This document shows, piece by piece, positions 31,001-32,888 of a stretch of 32,888 nucleotides of DNA. Within the stretch, counting starts at the first letter, position 1; every line of letters starts with the position of its first letter. Source of the DNA: CAITSH01 sp964385505 (GTDB lineage: Bacteria > Pseudomonadota > Gammaproteobacteria > Burkholderiales > SG8-39); contig CAYLPI010000024.1 in the NCBI GenBank assembly GCA_964385505.1, forward strand, positions 1 to 32,888, in the 5' to 3' direction. The notes below the pieces were generated by a model. That model made no database searches. It was not told the origin of the DNA and saw only the letters and a program-made list of their open reading frames with translations. The translations under genes and the position numbers were made by a program.

Positions 31001-31471
31001 ATGAACATGAACTTCACACTGATCGCACAGGCGATATCGTTCGCGGTCTTCATCCTGTTTACGGTCAAGTTCGTGTGGCCGCCGCTGATGAGGGCGATCG
31101 AGGAGCGCCAGAAGCTGATCGCCGACGGCCTCGCCGCCGGCGAGCAGGGCAAGCTGCAACTGGAGTCCTCTGGCAAGCTGGCGACCGAAGAGCTGGGCAG
31201 GGCGCGTACGCGTGCCGCCGAGATCATCGCGCAGGCCGACAAGCGCGCCGTGCAGATAATCGAGGAAGCCAAAAGCTCGGCCAATGTCGAGGGCGACCGC
31301 CTCATCGCCGGAGCCAGGGCCGAGATCGAGCAGGAGGTGTCGAGCGCCAAGGAAGCCCTGCGCAAACAGGTGTCGGCCCTGGTGGTCAGCGGAGCCGAGA
31401 AAATCCTGCAGCGTGAAGTCAACGCCGCGGCGCACGCCGACCTCCTCAACCAGCTGCAACGGGAGCTGTAA
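31001..31471 (+). CDS. atpF: ATP synthase F0 subunit b
   Basis: Subunit b is the peripheral stalk. The 156-residue product has one N-terminal membrane helix (LIAQAISFAVFILFTVKFVW) and a long charged helix starting PPLMRAIEERQKLIADGLA. Length is as in E. coli (156). The start ATG at 31001 (MNMNFTLIAQ) is preferred over the in-frame GTG at 30980 because it matches the family N-terminus; AGGGA lies just upstream. Confidence 0.95.
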   Translation: MNMNFTLIAQAISFAVFILFTVKFVWPPLMRAIEERQKLIADGLAAGEQGKLQLESSGKLATEELGRARTRAAEIIAQADKRAVQIIEEAKSSANVEGDRLIAGARAEIEQEVSSAKEALRKQVSALVVSGAEKILQREVNAAAHADLLNQLQREL

Positions 31472-31477
31472 GCCGCC

Positions 31478-32017
31478 ATGGCCGAAATCGCTACCCTCGC
31501 GCGGCCGTATGCCGAAGCCGTTTTCCGTCTTGCCGATGCCGGCGGGGGGCTTGGCGAATGGTCTGGCATGCTCGGCACCCTCGCCCTGGCTGCGTCGAAT
31601 CCGGACATGCAGGCCTGCCTGTCCAAGTACGACCTGGACGAGGCGCAATTGCAGTCTCTGTTCATGTCGCTTGCCCCCGGCGGACTCGCGGGGGAGGCAA
31701 AGAACTTCGTTCAGCTGTTGATCGAAAATGGCCGTCTGACCCTGCTGCCCGAGATTTTTTCGCAGTTCGAAGCACTCAAGAACGAGCGCGAGGGTGTGGT
31801 CGATGCGCATATCACCACCGCCTACGCCCTCGACGCTGCGCAGCTTGCGGGCCTGGTGACCGGCCTGGAAGCGCGCTTCAAACGCAAGATCAACCCGCAG
31901 GTGAGCATCGACCGCGATCTCATCGGCGGTGCGCGCGTGGTGGTTGGCGACGAGGTCATCGACGGCTCGGTTCGCGGCAAGCTCGCCGCCATGGGCACCG
32001 GCCTGCTCAACAGCTGA
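31478..32017 (+). CDS. atpH: ATP synthase F1 subunit delta
   Basis: Delta caps the F1 head and holds the b dimer. The 179-residue product has ATLARPYAEAVFRLA at the N-terminus, ENGRLTLLPEIFSQFEAL in the middle and the C-terminal DRDLIGGARVVVGDEVIDGS block. It starts 6 bases after the atpF stop, consistent with one polycistronic operon. Confidence 0.95.
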   Translation: MAEIATLARPYAEAVFRLADAGGGLGEWSGMLGTLALAASNPDMQACLSKYDLDEAQLQSLFMSLAPGGLAGEAKNFVQLLIENGRLTLLPEIFSQFEALKNEREGVVDAHITTAYALDAAQLAGLVTGLEARFKRKINPQVSIDRDLIGGARVVVGDEVIDGSVRGKLAAMGTGLLNS

Positions 32018-32056
32018 CGCTGCCGAAACGAATCACGAAATCTGAAGGAACCTACC

Positions 32057-32888
32057 ATGCAACAATTGAACCCCTCTGAAATCAGCGACCTGATCCGCAG
32101 CAAGATCCAGAACCTCGCGCTCTCCGCGGACATCCGCACCCAGGGCACGGTGGTGTCGGTAACCGACGGCATCTGCCGCATCCACGGCCTGTCGGACGTG
32201 ATGCAGGGCGAGATGCTCGAGTTCCCGCAAAACACCTTCGGCCTCGCCTTGAACCTCGAACGCGACTCCGTCGGTGCCGTTATTCTGGGCGCTTACGAGC
32301 ACATTTCCGAGGGCGACACCGTCAAGTGCACGGGCCGCATCCTGGACGTGCCGGTCGGCCCCGAGCTCATCGGCCGCGTCGTCAACTCGCTCGGCCAGCC
32401 GATCGACGGCAAAGGCCCGGTCAACGCCAAGATGACCGACGTTATCGAAAAGGTCGCGCCCGGTGTCATCGAGCGCCAGTCGGTGTCGCAGCCGGTCCAG
32501 ACCGGCCTCAAGTCCATCGACGCCATGGTGCCGGTCGGCCGCGGCCAGCGAGAGCTGATCATCGGAGACCGCCAGACCGGCAAGACCGCCGTCGCCATTG
32601 ACGCAATCATCAACCAGAAGGGCAAGGACCTGATCTGCATTTACGTCGCGATCGGCCAGAAGGCCTCGTCGGTCGTGAACGTGGTGAAAAAACTCGAAGA
32701 GCACGGCGCCATGGCGTACACCATCGTCGTTGCCGCCACGGCTTCCGAGTCCGCGGCGATGCAGTTCATCGCACCCTACTCGGGTTGCACCATGGGCGAA
32801 TACTTCCGCGACCGCGGACAGGACGCGCTGATTGTTTATGACGATCTGACCAAGCAGGCCTGGGCCTACCGTCAGGTGTCGCTGCTGC
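32057..32888 (+). CDS. atpA: ATP synthase F1 subunit alpha, 5' part
   Basis: The gene starts at ATG 32057 (MQQLNPSEISDLIRSKIQNL) with AAGGAA 8 bases upstream and runs off the window end after about 277 codons of a usual ~513. Visible parts are the beta-barrel domain (GTVVSVTDGICRIHGL), GRVVNSLGQPIDGKGP, and the Walker A loop GDRQTGKTAVAIDAI. Alpha subunits bind nucleotide at non-catalytic sites between the beta subunits. The frame is intact to the last base; truncation is only the window edge. Confidence 0.97.
   Translation, partial: MQQLNPSEISDLIRSKIQNLALSADIRTQGTVVSVTDGICRIHGLSDVMQGEMLEFPQNTFGLALNLERDSVGAVILGAYEHISEGDTVKCTGRILDVPVGPELIGRVVNSLGQPIDGKGPVNAKMTDVIEKVAPGVIERQSVSQPVQTGLKSIDAMVPVGRGQRELIIGDRQTGKTAVAIDAIINQKGKDLICIYVAIGQKASSVVNVVKKLEEHGAMAYTIVVAATASESAAMQFIAPYSGCTMGEYFRDRGQDALIVYDDLTKQAWAYRQVSLL

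Overview
The window looks like a chromosomal segment of a GC-rich betaproteobacterium. Support comes from the gene orders gshB–EIIA–ptsH–ptsI, metX–metW, nadD–rsfS–rlmH–maf–rng and atpI-B-E-F-H-A, the two Bug-type periplasmic receptors, and the YqjD/YqjE/YqjK cassette. Both window edges cut genes: gatB at the left and atpA at the right. I see no transposase, phage gene, CRISPR array or rRNA. One tRNA, tRNA-Arg(CCG), is present.

Left part (1–12.4 kb), mostly housekeeping: the 3' part of gatB; a DUF4124 coiled-coil protein overlapping pyrE; an exonuclease III homologue; a four-gene minus-strand cassette of small membrane proteins (yqjD, yqjE, yqjK, LETM1-like); an AmpG-type permease; metX-metW; a PTS phosphorelay without sugar-specific EIIB/EIIC (ptsI, ptsH, mannose-type EIIA); gshB; and a membrane-anchored cytochrome c. 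The metX leader carries a strong match to the SAM-II (SAM-alpha) riboswitch core with an approximately 60-nt insertion in the joining loop. It is followed by a rho-independent terminator and a competing antiterminator pairing.

Middle part (12.4–21.4 kb): tRNA-Arg, a Vgb-like beta-propeller, a Bug receptor, a histidine phosphatase, a Tat-exported dienelactone-hydrolase-like protein, a small repeat-bearing membrane protein, and the rng–maf–rlmH–rsfS–nadD series.

Right part (21.4–29.2 kb) is an accessory aromatic-catabolism island between nadD and the ATP synthase operon. A divergently transcribed protein fuses an HTH domain to a citrate-synthase fold whose catalytic residues are largely replaced. 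It faces an operon for a salicylate-5-hydroxylase-like Rieske oxygenase (alpha, beta), a Rieske ferredoxin, an ornithine-cyclodeaminase/mu-crystallin family protein and a bicupin ring-cleavage-type dioxygenase. A convergent Bug receptor and a fumarylacetoacetate-hydrolase family protein follow. The inferred logic is uptake or sensing of an aromatic acid, hydroxylation, ring cleavage and hydrolysis. The ferredoxin reductase and a maleylpyruvate isomerase are absent here. The bicupin has its complete iron site in the C-terminal cupin, unlike canonical gentisate dioxygenase, so the substrate is open.

The window ends with the F1Fo ATP synthase operon behind a near-consensus sigma-70 promoter.
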